From Lepidurus packardi (lineage: Eukaryota > Arthropoda > Branchiopoda > Notostraca > Triopsidae): a stretch of DNA of 64,000 bases. Below are positions 22,232-46,862 of the stretch, piece after piece; the stretch's first letter is position 1, and the number at the start of each line of letters is the position of its first letter. Made by a program: the position numbers and the translations under genes. The stretch is taken from the NCBI GenBank assembly GCA_023053545.1, contig JAKZAN010000004.1, positions 11,284,001 to 11,348,000 of the forward strand. Reading direction: 5' to 3'. The notes beneath the pieces were generated by a model that had not been told where the DNA came from, ran no database searches, and worked only from the letters and a program-made list of their open reading frames with translations.

Positions 22232-24481
22232 ATAGGTTAAAGTATACGGGAGCCTTTGCTTAAGTTGTCCTTTGCCTTGAACGCGCGTTCAAGAACGAAC
22301 TGCGCGGTTCCAACAGAAACGGTTACTGAGTAGCAAGTCAAAGGCACGTAATACGATACCAGTTTACGCAACCTTGACTTGTAGCAAGTGAAACGCGACT
22401 TTTAAGGTCAACAGTATCATGTGCAATCTTTTACCAATCTTTGTTTGTCCAATAAAAGTAAACTGGGACTTTTTCTGAGGTCGTTGTAAAAGGAAATCCT
22501 GTGCAGATAAATTTTTGTCTTACTCACGCCAAGGATAAACTACAGTAATTGCAGGCAGGCGGAAAAGGTTAACACAAAACTAGTACTCCGGTCCGATCAA
22601 AAACGCTATGCAATTCCATCATTTGCTCCTAACACGAAAGCTTTTAACACGAAAGAGAAACCATTTAACAAGACAAGATTTCGCGTCTCGAAGGAACGAC
22701 AAGGTAGTTTTGTTGCGACAAACTATTTTTGGACGACAAAGTATTCTTTGTCTTCTTACCAACCGTCTCCCTTTGCCAATTGCAAGGATTATAGAGCCTT
22801 AGCAACATCCCTGACTTTAAGTTCAAATTTTTGTCGTTCTTGCCCCAACAGTCCGTGGGCAGTCAAAACATTTAATTTTTATTTGCAATCTGTTAAAGTG
22901 CTGTGAAATGTATAGACTGTCAATGTACGAGTACAAACTTGAATATTAACTCTGTTATCACTACAGTGTTTTTTTATTAACTAGGTTTTCTTCGTATACC
23001 TGTTAGCACGAATTCCTTTTAACATGAAACAATATTTCGGTTCCTTTCAAGTTCGTGCTAAGTGGTTTTCATGTTACGCGTGTTAAGCGGGTTTCACTGT
23101 ATTAGAGTATGCCAAAGGATAACACTGGGGAGAAAGGATATAACACTTACTGCAAAGCCAAAGACACACCAGAATTGACTGTGTTATCGAAGATGAACCC
23201 ATATATTCGCTTTCGTTTTGCACATTCGAGTCATTAAGGTACCGACAACAAACTGAACCCCGCCCAACCAGCTGACTCCCGACCACCATTAGATCATGTG
23301 ATGCCCAAACCCCAATCCAATTTGACTACGACCGTTTTGACTACTGCCATCTAAAGTTACTACGACCAACTAACTAATTTTCCCGCCACTGGGTGGTTTG
23401 AGAATGTAACCTTTGATATTCTGGCCTTTTAGCTGAATATACTCTTGGGACTGAGGAAGTCGGTCCAAAACTTTTTTCAGTTCAGTTCATCCCGTTCAGT
23501 TCATTTGAACGGAACGCACGGAACGATGTTGGATACGTTCCGAAATACTGATTGCAATATCGACGCTACAAAACGGGTTGCCTATGCAACAGGGGTACGT
23601 TGCGCAACAGCAGGTATAGAAGCTATTTTTAGCTTTCAAACATTATCCGGTTATCTGTTATACCTTCTTTTGTGATTTATGCCTTAACAGATGCAAAATG
23701 GATTCCTTTATGGTAGAATTTATTCGAATCTACATATTTCTTATAAGTAAGAATTCTGTCATATATTTGTAAGTAATGGAAATAAGAAAGTAGGGCAATG
23801 ACTAGAGACCAAAAGCATTTCGAACTGGAAAAGTGGGGTCTCATTGGTTAAGCGACAACATGATTAAAAGGCGCTTATGAGCAGTATTAAGAATTACGCG
23901 AGAAGGAAAATTCACTGTTTTATGACTTTTTAAATGAACCACAGAATTGTTTCAGCATTCAAAAGAAAGATAATAGTGCCGTCTCTAATTCCTTGGATTG
24001 GTTTTGGATCTGCTTCTTCGGCCAGCAGCTGTCCTCCAATAAGGATAGGAAATGTAAATTTGGAGGAAAGGTGAGGGTCCCATTCCGCTAAATAATTAAT
24101 TACTCAGGTGACAAATGTCTTTTCGTTTCGAAACCTTATTTCTCCTCCAATCGTCTGCCTCTTTACAGTTCAGATTACTCGCTCTCACCACACTTCCGCC
24201 ACGCTTCCACCCATCACGTCTCTCCTCTACTACTAAACGACCGCTGTCTTCTCTCTTCCCTCTTCTCTCCTACTCTACGACTGCCGTTATAGCCAGGCTT
24301 TCTTATCCAGCTAAACGAGCGAACCCCTACAATATTAATCTTAGGTATACTTCCTGATGCCAAATTACTCAAAACGGAACTGCACTACGACATTATACTA
24401 AAAGACAGTTTTAGCGTTTAGTTCCCCTTTAAAGCTGAATGTACATGCATATTGCATTCTAAATATTCAATTCTTGTAAAG
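22232..24481. other. Spacer between the head-to-head fasciclin-3-like copies
   Basis: 2.25 kb upstream of both gene copies. Homology between the two inverted arms continues past exon A to about 21835 and 24385, then ends. The spacer includes a short MITE (22964-23099), a segment at 22235-22262 (AGTATACGGGAGCCT) shared with 34500-34522 in the PLCL intron, and pyrimidine-rich sequence at 24180-24260. I could not find a signal-peptide exon for either gene here. Confidence 0.5.
22964..23099. mobile_element. Short MITE with CAGTG/CACTG ends and TA target duplication (Tc1/mariner-pogo type)
   Basis: A 136 bp element starts CAGTG at 22964 and ends CACTG at 23099, with TA immediately outside at 22962-22963 and 23100-23101. 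Internally, GTTAGCACGAATTCC and related stretches pair with GTTCGTGCTAAGT, giving a fold-back structure. The right end GCGTGTTAAGCGGGTTTCACTG is typical of pogo/Tigger-type ends. No coding capacity. Confidence 0.72.
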
Positions 24482-25976
24482 GTTTGGTTCTAAGCATCAG
24501 ATTGGCGTCCAGCAAAGTTAATATTACTACAGTGAAACCTTGTCGACTGGGGGACACTTTCAGTGTGTCCTGCAAAGTTTCAACTCAGATCAAGCACTGC
24601 TTATGGGAAGTTAACGGAATCCGGAAGATGTCACTGCGTGATTTAAGCCCGACTTTGGGCAATGATGGGACTTGGGAGTGCGGTGTTGAGGTAGGATGCT
24701 AACTGTTGACATTTTTGTATGTAGTCTCATAAATCTCTTTGGGGACAGGCGGAGGCTACTGAAGATTTGAATGGTTCTTTGGTATGCAAAATTTTTACCG
24801 AGTCTGGTGGCGAAGTTGCTGAGCAAGCCGGAACTACGGTTTCTGTCATAAGTATGCATGATTGTACTTGCTTCCCTACCAACACCAAGTTATCATTGTT
24901 TATTTCCTGTAAGGTGTGCCTAACGTAAGCCTGCGCCCTGCAGTCGTTCGTACGAGAGTTACTGCTGGGGAGGAACAGCAATTCGTATGCGTTGTAAACG
25001 ACGCACGTCCCGTTCCAACTATTGTATGGAAGATTGGTAGATGCTAAACTATCTGAAGGCAGTTATTGTTTTGTTTAAATGTAGCGTTTTAATTTTTGCA
25101 GGGGATATTGCAGTTGATGTCAGTGATTATACAACAGATACACAAGTAGGCAGGAACGGAAAAGCTACTATGAACAGCATACTGAAACGACGGTTCGAAC
25201 CAGAAGATAACAATAAAACATTACAGTGTATCGCTGAAGGCGACTGGCTGAGAAAGGAGGACAATGCTAGGGCCCAGACCATCTTGGATATCCAATGTAA
25301 AACACATTTTCAAGAGAACTAATAGTAAGAAATGCAAACATTGTTGTAACATATTGGTTCTATCTTATTTTCAGTCCCTCCGGTGCCACAAAATGCCATC
25401 ACCCTTTATGGCTTTGAGGAAAACAAATCTGGTCAAGTGCGAGTCACGGTTCACGCTAATCCCCGCCCCAAGCGTGCTTTCTGGATCTTGCCTACACCTT
25501 CCAATGATAAATTAGAAGTGGAAGGGACGTCACTCGGTGATCCTATTGCTAACAATTATTTCGGAAATCCTGGTGAGGACAACGGCAATGACACTTTCAC
25601 CTACCGTTTGAATATCAGTTCGGTACAACAAAGAGATGCCAGTCCTGGCATCAAATTCCAAGTGTTTAGTGACGTGGGCCGAAGCGAGGCATCTGAACAG
25701 TACGCTATTCTGGTCGTTATAAACAAACCAGGCAAAGCTACAAAGCCGGGACCGGAGCTAGAAATACCGCCAACAAATATAATATCAACAGGGGATACAC
25801 AACCAGCGAGTACAGTATCACCAACGGATCCTTCACTTGGTGATGACTCACCAGAAAAGGAAGGGTCCGACAGCCCATCTCCATATTTATGGATATTGGC
25901 ATTTCTAGCTGCTGTCGTAGCTTGTTTGACTTTTGGTTTCATAAGGAAGCGAGGTATTCTGAAAAGGTTTGCCTAG
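24482..25976 (+). CDS. Fas3-like: Fasciclin-3-like immunoglobulin adhesion protein, copy 2 (transmembrane tail)
   Basis: Five exons: 24482-24690, 24749-24851, 24914-25036, 25102-25296, 25375-25976. Exon sizes of the first four (209, 103, 123, 195 bp) equal those of copy 1, and exons B to D are nearly identical, so the two are a young inverted duplication. Three Ig-type domains as in Fas3 are followed by a Pro/Ser/Thr-rich stalk, one transmembrane helix (WILAFLAAVVACLTFGFI) and a short basic tail RKRGILKRFA, ending at TAG 25974-25976. The cytoplasmic tail is far shorter than that of fly Fas3. No signal-peptide exon was found upstream; exon A needs a phase-1 donor. A poly(A) signal AATAAA lies at 26255-26260. 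Confidence 0.82.
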
Positions 25977-26254
25977 TCTTGGTTAATTTTGATTTAACGG
26001 CTATGAATAAGTATATTCATAGTACCGATAGTTTTTTCTCCCTTTCCCTGGTTATATTATTGTAGTATAAACTTGCAAGTGGAAAACGAAACTCACGGGG
26101 CCTTATGGTGTATAAAAAGGTATGGGCGTTTAACCCACAGTCGGATCTTAGGAACACGAGAGTCGGAATTTGTGTGATAGAGTCGACTCTTGTGAATAAC
26201 CATGTACAAATTGACATTACCTTTGTAATGTCCATTTAACGCTTTTGAAAAAGA

Positions 26255-26260
26255 AATAAA
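26255..26260 (+). terminator. Candidate poly(A) signal of fasciclin-3-like copy 2
   Basis: AATAAA 279 bp after the stop codon at 25976, in plus orientation, before the MITE at 26390. No cleavage-site evidence is available. Confidence 0.5.
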
Positions 26261-26389
26261 TTATAGTCACAGTTTAACCAATCACAACACTAAAGTTCGT
26301 TTTGACACGCCTTGAACTCCAAAAGCTGGTCGTTTCAGTGCACGGTCGTTTTGAAACGACCGAACCTAACTAAACCTAGCCTAACTTAA

Positions 26390-26880
26390 GGTGCGTTCCG
26401 ATTGGCGGCTCAACCCGGGTTCCAGAACTCGCCTGTTTCAATTGGCCACACTCGGGTTCAAAGCGGAGTTTGGGGAAGGGTTGTTCGACTCCATTTTGGA
26501 TCGGGGTTGAACACAGCAGAAGCGAGTTGGGGGACGTTTCGCGTCTGGGTGCTAGGTGGAGCCGTGGTTCCATGTAAACTAAACAAAGCTTTTCAAGCAT
26601 TTTCACTCTTTTCGTTTACAGTTCTATTATCTTATTGTATCGTCACATAATAATATATTCTTTGAGAAATATTATCTTTTCCTTAAATTTTCACTTTTAA
26701 ATGAAGTAGTATTGTATCGTTGAGTGCAATACAGCGATTCATTGTCTCCGATTACAAGTTATATCGATTCCAACAATAACCCGATTGAATAGTACATGTG
26801 CCTATTGGGACGCGGGTTTACTCAGCCCCCGAGTCCGGAAAACTCAACACCCTAGTCGAGTTCGCTATTGGAACGCACCC
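26390..26880. mobile_element. 491-bp MITE flanked by TTAA (piggyBac-like target)
   Basis: Imperfect terminal inverted repeats GGTGCGTTCCGATTGGCG (left) and GGGTGCGTTCCAATAGCG (right, complement) are bordered on both sides by TTAA (26386-26389 and 26881-26884), the target used by piggyBac-type transposases. Sub-terminal sequence with AACCCGGG / ACTCGGGGGC is also loosely inverted. There is no transposase frame, so it is non-autonomous. The family assignment rests only on the TTAA flanks. Confidence 0.75.
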
Positions 26881-26884
26881 TTAA

Positions 26885-27385
26885 TTTGCTTTGTTAACCG
26901 TGAAACAAATGCACTAAAATAAAAACTCAGGCTTTATGGGTAAAATATTGTACCACATTTGGAAGTTAACATTGTACAAGTCCTTTTACTAAACATTGGT
27001 TTAACCTCACCTCAGCTTACCTCATCGTAACCACGCCGTACACCTCATTGTAACAGTATTCGGCGAACATGACCTTAATGACCGTGGAAAACTGACAACA
27101 GTAGCTAAACTATCTGAACAAAATTGGAAAATTGTGGTCCAACTGACGGTATTATTTGTTACAAGAAACTTGGAGAGCGAACTGTTTTTTTATTATAACT
27201 TTATCACTGTTTTTGCTTGTTTACTGAATGCGTCCCATTCAAGGAAGCTTCAGTTTTTCTTAATAGCGTCGTTTATGGCGTGGACGACCTCGCTTTTTCC
27301 TGGATACAATATCTTTGCAGGAGCGCTTTGTCCTAAACCAGAAGTTAAGAGTTAATCTATCCTCAAAATGGAAAAGTCAGCTTTG
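26885..27385. other. Intergenic stretch downstream of Calypso
   Basis: About 500 bp of A/T-rich DNA holding the 3' UTR of the minus-strand Calypso gene (TTTATT, i.e. AATAAA on the minus strand, near 27187-27193) and nothing else that I recognise. Confidence 0.4.
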
Positions 27386-29378
27386 TTACTTTGCTATCCG
27401 TCCCGTGGACGTGTTGAGTTTCTTATGCGTGTTCATGCTCTGCTCAACGAGCGTTGCCAATGATCCTTGTTCCGCTAACATGGATAAAAATGTACAAATG
27501 AACTCGTCGTAGTTATGGGTGCGGCGAGCATCGTCAATCTGGCGATAACGTTGGAAACATGAGTCATTTTCCACGTTACGAAACTCGACTTACTTTATAC
27601 TTTCTCCTTTTTTCGACCTCATCGCGCAAATTTGCTTCCCACGCATGGATTTCCTTTTCCAGGCTCTTGAGCAAGGCAAGGAGGTCTTTCGGTGCGAAGA
27701 CATGGGGTTCGAGCAACTCAGGATACTTCAGCGCCAACTGCTTTTCGAGATCTTCGCCTAAATCCAAATCCGAGTCCTTGGGATCGTGTTTACCGCCATT
27801 CACACGCACCACTACCAACTTATTTACATCTCTGCCGAGATTCGTTGAATCTGGACTTAAATTCAGACCTGTAATACCATTTCATGCAATTAGAAACAAT
27901 AAAATCCATCGATAGTGAGTGTTGCCTGTGAACCTTGATTGGGCGAATTGAAAGCGGAGCCGATTTCAGAGGAAGTGTCGGTAGTAGAGCTGGCCGGACT
28001 CTGGCACGTTTGAATGGACAGGGGCAACGAAAAGTCTTTCTCGCTCTTGTCCGCGTTTTTATCTGATTCGACACTTTCTGCCGATGGTCTAGGAAGTGAA
28101 CAGAAGTGAATGAACACAAAATTGCAAGTCAAACTAGAATTCGTTTGATTTTTAGTACTTGGTGGTTTCGGTAGCTCCTGACGATTGCAGATCCATCAGT
28201 CTTTGCAAAACATCCATCAGGATTTGCCGGTTCGTCCGGAGCAGTCGTAATCGATGATTAATGGCGCACCGACGATCAGGAACTACCGCCATTAAATTGA
28301 AACGAATTTCTTGGGAATCGGAACTTGCCAAGCCTAGTCTTTCCCTTATGACCCGCCTGAATTGCTCCGTCCAGTCCTCGTTGCTCCCCCAGGGCCCTAA
28401 GAAAGTCAAACAACCGTTAGTTTAACCATACTAAGCAAGTTTTTTTTTTTTTTTTTTTTTTACAAACCATGGTCAATCGGAAAGGGTTTAAGACCGTCCA
28501 ACTCAAACAGTCGGCCATTGATGGGCATGAAGCTGACAAAATGAAAGGTTTCAGCCCCAAATTTGGCTGCTGAAGTGGAATTTGTAGCTCCGCTTTTCTC
28601 GGTCGGCCAAGGTGGTGACTGGGGTACGGCGTGCGCATTGTGAGCTTTGGCTAATTCAGGCGTGTTCCCAATGGCCCAACCCTGCAAAAATGATGCGCAA
28701 AGCTATAAATGTCGGCCAACAAGTTGGAAATTGTTCAAAAGGACTTTGTTTTCTGGGTTCATTCCAGTAGTATGAGCTTTCAGGCGAACCAGTGTGGGGC
28801 CCAAGGTCAAATTCGGACAATTGAGTAAAACAGACAACAAGGCATGTGTTGCACAGCTGTTGGGAACCACCTGTACGAAACGAAAAAAAGAAAAATTGAC
28901 TTTGCATCCATGGGTTAGGTGCAGATGAAAAGAAGATAGTTTAGTAAGCGTACTTGCTGTGCAAAGAAAATATTGCTAATTAAATTATCGTCCCGCACGA
29001 ACTGATCCACTTCTTGTTTCCTTCTACTTCGTCTTTCTTCGATCCATCGAAAGAGGAATATAAAACCATAAACCGGACTATCTAAGGGTTTCTGCAGATC
29101 GTAAATTTCTTCCACTTGCACTCCTTTGACTCCAAAGTCTTCCAGCAGCAAACTGAAAAGACCTACAAGGGATAGAAACAACATATTACAAACAACCAAC
29201 TTATTAAAGAACAACAACAGCCAAAAAATAACACACGATACAGATACAAAAACAAGCTTTGCTTTCACAAAAACGTGCCAAAATAGGTGAAACGTTAACA
29301 AAATGCAGAATTATTCGTACCGGGGTCGCTCTCCAACTCGAGCCAACCTTCTTTAAGGCTATTTATATCAACCGGCAT
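27386..29378 (-). CDS. calypso: Calypso / BAP1, UCH-family deubiquitinase of PR-DUB
   Basis: Catalytic subunit of the Polycomb repressive deubiquitinase, which with ASX removes ubiquitin from H2A. Eight exons: 29321-29378, 28954-29162, 28745-28870, 28468-28681, 28159-28396, 27934-28088, 27594-27868, 27386-27538; 475 residues, close to fly Calypso (471) and far shorter than human BAP1 (729). UCH domain at residues ~4-240: active-site cysteine in [12 protein letters not shown], oxyanion glutamine in FFAQQ, histidine in [12 protein letters not shown] and aspartate in [14 protein letters not shown]. The C-terminal ULD contains [17 protein letters not shown] and [14 protein letters not shown], used for ASX binding. 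A Ser-rich linker (exon 6) stands in for the long BAP1 insert. Start ATG opens [20 protein letters not shown], the family's canonical N-terminus. Confidence 0.96.
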
Positions 29379-31000
29379 GGCAAAAATTTCAATTTATCAA
29401 CCGTAGTTGTTGCATAACGCTTTTTATTTACAAAAATTCTAACGCGTTCCTAAAGGCGTCGCTTTGCGATGTTGTGGGCGTTACTTTTGGGAAACTGTTC
29501 GCGGTTCAGCTTGAGCTTCACCGATTGGCAGCACCGTAACAAGAAGATTTTCATTTATTATGGCGCCAAAGTTCCTCTTTGTGACGCATTACTTATGAAA
29601 AGCTGCAATATTGCACCAAGTGTCAGTTAATCCACTGATGGTATGGTGTTTGAAGGATTGTACGCTATGCGTGCAACTCTACAGTTATAAATACACGAGA
29701 ACCCGGGGCCTTCCTTACTCAGCCAGCTCTGATTTTGTCCTTGACCTATTGACGCGCTGTGCAAGCTTGTGTATCCAACCCAAGTCTCTCCCCAGCCTCA
29801 AGGTTTTTAGACAGTTAATGAAACACTGCATGGGCAATGAGCCCCAAACTCGAAGAAAACAGAGCGCTCAAGGAGCAGAAGCTTTAAAGGGCAAAAGACG
29901 ATGCCATGTTCGCAGCCTGGCGCCGGTCCCGTACAGTACCTCCCGAAATCCCCCAGCGTCGTCGTCGTCTACGTAAGGTTTCTAATACGTAGGAGCCTCG
30001 AAGCCCAGGAAGAGCAGCCCGAGTCTTGCCGCCCAGTATCGTCAGGTTTAGTGCCCAGTGCGGAAGCACTCTGCACGGAGAAAAAGCCTGTCTTCCTTCC
30101 TACACTGTACTATACGATTCCTGTACTATACAGTCCTACGTTGGGAATTAAGCTCCCCAAACCCTGATTAGTGTGCGGTGGTGTCCTTACGCTATTGACC
30201 TTTCCGAGAAAGACAAGCAAACACATTGTTGTGCCCCGAACATCTCCATGAGAACTGCAATGGCCGATTCTGACAACTCGGGTTTGGCATTCCGGTTGCC
30301 ATTGACATTAACAGACACTCTATATATCACTCAGGATCGCAGCATTCACGCCAACTTCTCCTCGGAAGCACAGCACGATTCTGGTGCATTCACGAATATT
30401 CCAACTCCCTTACCATGCGTCGACTTTTGGTATTGATTGCACCAGGAAAGAACTTGAAACTCCGTGCTGGCGAATCTTGGTCTAAGTCGGGCTCTCTAAG
30501 AACCACTTGCGTGCGATGCCCAGCGCAAAAATTTCGACAATAAACCAGCTTTTAGTAGAATGTGATTTTTAGACCCGAGAGCAGCGGAAGAAACGGGGGG
30601 AAATAAGTGAACGCATTTCTCCCTTCCCACAGAAGAACCAAGAAGGTTGTTGTTCCTCATTGGGTTCCGATCCACGAGGTTTTTTTTTATATTGTTGACA
30701 TTTAATCAAAAGAGGGATAGCCAAAGACTCAGGACCTAGTAACCGTGGAAAGTTTGGGCTTAAACAATACCACCGTGGAATCTGTGCGGGAAACAAACAC
30801 CATCCCATTCGAATTGAAGCGACAAAAGACTAAACGAGGGAATATTGCATATCTGGTTTGGGCAAAGTGCAAGACACGAGAAGGAACATTAATCTTGTGT
30901 GCTGAACGTGACGGGAGGAGACGGCAACAACAAGACTTATCCGCATTCTATTTTGGCCAGCTTGGGAAGCTTGTCCCATCTCCTTTAATATTACCACCAA
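29379..31000. promoter_or_regulatory. Divergent intergenic region between Calypso and PLCL
   Basis: 1.6 kb between outward-facing genes. 29400-29600 should carry the Calypso promoter. Near 29985 CTACGTAAGG could be a splice donor of a non-coding PLCL exon. An in-frame TAA at 30986-30988 bounds the PLCL frame. No other gene recognised. Confidence 0.35.
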
Positions 31001-43452
<12,452 letters not shown>

Positions 43453-43578
43453 TCACCCCCTGTAGTTCATCCATGTGGCGTAGAGCGACACCCTCAATGT
43501 CTTGTTCTGCTGTCTGCTCGGACACTTGCCAAAAACGCCCTTTGAATGCTAAGAGGAAAGACGGAAAAAATGAAAAAA

Positions 43579-43585
43579 AAATAAA
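43579..43585 (+). terminator. Candidate poly(A) signal of PLCL
   Basis: An AATAAA within the A-rich run, about 130 bp after the PLCL stop codon at 43450-43452. Downstream sequence is TG-rich, as expected after a cleavage site. Confidence 0.45.
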
Positions 43586-46500
43586 CAGTTGTTTGTTTAG
43601 GTTATGGCGGATTTGGTTCTAGCGACATACCTAAGCTTACCGCTCTATATTCTAGTCATACTAGAATACGGGTCCATACCGCGTTTTTGTTTTTTGTTTC
43701 ATCACGTACCTTGGCACCTTTTGTTTCCAAAACTAAGTGCTCGGGTTTTTGTTAAATTGTGTTTTATTCTCAAGCCAAAAAAACAAAAGCCCAATTGGAG
43801 TTTAAGCTAGCATGATTCATAACTTCGTCTTTTCTATTTATTTTCTTACTTTCAGTTACGTGCCATGTCAACCGAAAGATTTCCCAGAAGAAGACTGACT
43901 ATTTTAAGAAAATGAGAAACGACGGCATTATATCATCCCTACTCCGTTTCCCAAAAGCTAATCTTCGATCTGTATCGGAAACCTTCTTAAGTTTGAACCG
44001 GTGAAAAACGGTGTGAAACGAATTCCTGTTAGGGAAAGAGACAGAAATCGCATTAAAATTTATGTGGATGGCTGTGTATTGTGTCCATTTTCTAGTTTTT
44101 TTCTGGAAGACGTGCTGTCATTTTGTTTGTTTTTTTCACTTCAATGAAACAAACATTTGTTGTTTGCCTCTCTGCAGGTTGCTGGGGCTTTGACGTCAAA
44201 CTTCTTGGCTCGTTGGATCAACACAACTCTACCTACGCCAAACGGTCTTTAAAGTCTATAATTAACACTGTAGAACTCTCTCGCTCCCCTTTCTCTCTAA
44301 AAAAGAATTAGGAAAGAGTTATTGATTAGACAACAATTTGTCTCAAACCTGTTCTAATTATTCTCAAGAAATAGTCTCGTCTAAACAGGGCTTAAGTCGG
44401 GGCTAGGAAGGGATGTTTTTCCTTTCGCCAAACAAGCGTGTGGGAAGGGTTTTTACCCTCTTAGCCATCACGCGGGCGAAGGAATATTTGGTGTAAGCGT
44501 GACTGGAAGGAGTGGAGTTTCTGGTGAGGGAAAAATGGCATTTTTCCGTAGCGAAAATGGGTCTCACGAGCATTTCTATACGTGGCTTGATCAAAGCAAG
44601 TTATGGGCTAAGCGATCGAGGAACTTGCGGTACCTCAACTTGGTGTTTGAGCTCAGAAATTATGAGCCAACTTGGTGCCTTCAAATAGCGTTAGCAAGGC
44701 GCCCATTTCCTTTTATTTTTAGTGTGGTTTAGTGTTTTTTCTCTGCGTATCTTGCGCTCCTTGAACTCTAACTTGACGTGGGTCTATGATGTCTTGACCG
44801 CAGGCTATCTTCAATGTGCGATTCCATAAAAGGTAAGTGAAGCCTCGCTTTCCCTGTGGCGGCCATTTTGTTTTTTTCCCCGCCAAAAAGGCTGCAGTGA
44901 TCCAAAGTTTAGCCGGCTAACTGGGGCCTGTTCTCTCCCACTCTTGTCTTATTGTTTAGATCGTGTACTTGAGCTCATTTGCTGTAAATTTTGGGTAAGA
45001 TCACCCTTAACTCTTTTTAGTTTATTCAATATGAAGTGACCCGGACTTTGAAAGAAAATGGGGTCTTTCCCGCCACTTCTGTGACGTAGCCCCGCCCCTC
45101 AGTTTCCGGAACTTATGAAACTTCTTTTTCGCCAAAAGGATAGCTTGTTTACGTCAAGTCTGATCTGCATCACTGACTTTCTTATCGAAAAAAAGTCACT
45201 TAGGAGAACTAGCCTTTACTTCGCCGTTATTTTTTTCTACACTGCAAATAATGGGCGTCTTCCAGGTTCTCTATTTGGGTCTGCTCCCTATCCCACTATG
45301 CCAACATAACCCCTGTCACGCTTTCGCATTTACTATCTAACGATCTCTGCAGCATCTTTCGACAGTTGCAACTCGTCACAAACTTCCGTAAGCGGCTCTC
45401 ATGTCTCTCTGTTACTTTTTTTTTATTTTATTTTATTATTGGGGGAGGGTGTTATGTATAAAATTGGAAAGCGCGGACGCGGACGAGGTTCTTTCTTTTT
45501 CTTTTTTCTTGTTTGTGATAGACCCAGTGTAAAAGTGAGACTTTGGACCGGTAGTATGGCGAAGGGCCCAAAAAGCGATCCAGTTTTATAAGCTTCCCGT
45601 GAAACTGTGAGGCAAAAGCAAAGCGGTAGAAGCCGGAGTTATGTGTCAAGGGATGTCTCCGGAGACAGGTGACGAATTTGCGTTCACATGCGTTATGTCA
45701 GTGTCGTTGTTTGGAGGCTCGGCGATTTTTTTTTCTTTTTTTTTTTTTTTTTTCCCCGGTCCTTAACGCTAGGAAGAACCCAGTTGAGAGAATAAAGTAG
45801 AGGCGAAGAGGACTGCAGAAATTAATTGTCGCCTGTCGTTGTCGAAAAAGGAGCTACTGGCTTGCCTCGCTCCCATGCAGGAGGGGTAAAGTATCAGTAA
45901 AGTATAGAGAGGCTTTTTGTCAAGTTCTTCTTCTTCTTCGGAAACTGGTAAAAGAGACAAAGTGATTGCTGCTTGGATGCTTCGCTTCCCTTTAGACTCG
46001 TGTGCTCTTCTCACAACTATCCCTCCTTGGGCGATGATTGACAAATGGAGGCTACGGTTACATGGGGATTTTTAGCTTTAACTTTTCCTTCCCCCCCAAT
46101 CCAGATAAACAAGGGTGAAGTATACTTCTATTCTACTTCTTTGGGTCTCAATTCTATATTATGCTTCTCCTAGTCCAAGTCCACTTCCCCACAAACCAGG
46201 GCATGGAGCATGTCGTGCCGAGTTTTTTTATTTTTTTATTTTTACATAACTTTTGAACTCAGATTGAATCAAGTCTCTTATAAAGAGGATGTGTCGATGC
46301 GTCCTGTGGAAAACCGACTTAATTAATGGGATGCAAAAGTTGAAGCGATATCTTCCAGCCAAACGAAACACAATGGCAGGAGTCAGGACTTTTTTTTTTT
46401 TTTTTTTAAAGTATTTCCACCCCATGTTGATTTGCCATGTCCTGTTGAGGAACGGAAATTTGCATATGCTGGCATACCGGCACGGGAAATAGCTTGTTAG

Positions 46501-46610
46501 GACTACTGTCAACTCAGCTTTTCTGTTGGGCGCCCCAAACGTGGAATTAACTGAATCGTCCTGCTCACCAACTTTTGGAAACTTAAAAAAAAGCTGTGCA
46601 TTGTTTCACT
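43586..46610. other. Gene-poor stretch right of PLCL
   Basis: 3 kb without a recognised gene. It has T homopolymers (45727-45755, 46389-46407) and scattered open frames under 100 codons without family resemblance. A sequence after TCTCTGCAG at 44178 is preceded by a good acceptor but leads only to a 25-codon frame. It may be a long 3' UTR or intergenic DNA. Confidence 0.4.
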
Positions 46611-46614
46611 CACT

Positions 46615-46862
46615 GTTTTTCCAGTTTTTCCAATTTTTCCAGCCAGTCTAGTAGCCAGAAATCCAATTCAATATTTCAATTCAATATTTATTCAATTCAG
46701 ATTATATATGAGATTAAATCAAAATCAATTCAATATTAACGTCAGTGATCACTGTTTTTCCAGTTTTTCCAATTTTTCCAGTCAGTCTAGTAGCCAGAAA
46801 TCCAATTCAAATTCTATGAGATTAAATCAAAAATCAATTCAATATTAACGCCAGGGATCAAT
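46615..46862. repeat. Imperfect direct duplication of ~125 bp
   Basis: CTGTTTTTCCAGTTTTTCCA through CAATTCAATATTAACG occurs at about 46613-46741 and again at about 46750-46850, the second copy being shorter inside. Confidence 0.8.

Noticed and set aside
24484-24570. A transposon end exonised in fasciclin-3-like exon A (ACAGTGAAACCTTGTCGACT)
   Set aside because: The similarity to pogo-type ends is short, and the encoded cysteine pattern matches the first Fas3 domain, so it is ordinary coding sequence.
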